NCBI GenBank assembly: GCA_040954595.2
Contig: CM082578.2
Coordinates: 5,146,001-5,210,000, forward strand
DNA length: 64,000 nt
Direction of reading: 5' to 3'
Source: Balanoglossus misakiensis
Taxonomy: Eukaryota; Hemichordata
The position numbers and the translations under genes were made by a program. The notes below the pieces were generated by a model. That model worked only from the letters and a program-made list of their open reading frames with translations. It searched no databases and had not been told where the DNA came from. This document shows positions 63,968 through 64,000 of the stretch, piece after piece. Numbering within the stretch: the first letter of the stretch is position 1; each line of letters starts with the position of its first letter.

Positions 63968-64000
63968 GTGAGTACAGTCTCTGATGTTGTTGTTATGGTG

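Noticed and set aside
1-64000. CRISPR arrays, prokaryotic operons, rRNA genes
   Set aside because: None seen; the window is animal nuclear DNA.

Overview
This is animal nuclear DNA. It has spliceosomal introns with GT/AG borders, AATAAA poly(A) signals, long intergenic spans, microsatellites and MITE-like elements, and no prokaryotic gene packing. Two protein genes are certain, both on the + strand: a complete PIM-family serine/threonine kinase (five coding exons, 21,593-25,204) and the first three coding exons of cytosolic glutaminyl-tRNA synthetase (QARS1, from 61,359, running off the right edge). The low coding density, the patchy CpG depletion and the vertebrate-like PIM intron pattern suggest an invertebrate deuterostome (hemichordate, lancelet or echinoderm). 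The exact lineage is inference; I cannot fix it by eye.

Layout. 1-9.67 kb: CpG-rich, no recognised gene; holds a ~190-nt foldback hairpin (1,434-1,622) and a tetranucleotide microsatellite (6,657-6,826). 9.67-13.29 kb: a ~1.4-kb tandem duplication. The left copy is interrupted by an 803-bp MITE (10,639-11,441) with ~40-bp terminal inverted repeats and a TTA target duplication, and the right copy preserves the empty site. A degenerate zinc-knuckle-like peptide lies just past the right breakpoint. 13.4-21 kb: no recognised gene. 21.0-26.1 kb: PIM promoter, gene and AU-rich 3'UTR. 26.1-30.3 kb: no recognised gene.

30.3-61.2 kb is mostly AT-rich and CpG-poor. The switch near 30.3 kb coincides with a plausible terminal exon and poly(A) signal of an unidentified minus-strand gene. 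A CpG-rich island at 52.65-53.4 kb could be that gene's promoter, so a long minus-strand transcription unit of about 22 kb is possible but unproven. This span also holds long poly-G/poly-C tracts, a G16/C20 inverted pair, POU- and homeodomain-like motif clusters, and CTCF- and SRF-like sites. 61.2-64 kb: CpG-rich QARS1 start; intron 1 carries a nearly perfect 268-bp-arm palindrome with a 54-bp spacer.

The two certain genes share no pathway: PIM is a constitutively active signalling kinase usually controlled by expression level, and QARS1 is a translation housekeeping enzyme. The most notable findings are the intronic palindrome in QARS1, the MITE with its paralogous empty site, the possible minus-strand gene under the CpG-poor block, and the Ser-rich acidic tail added to the PIM kinase.
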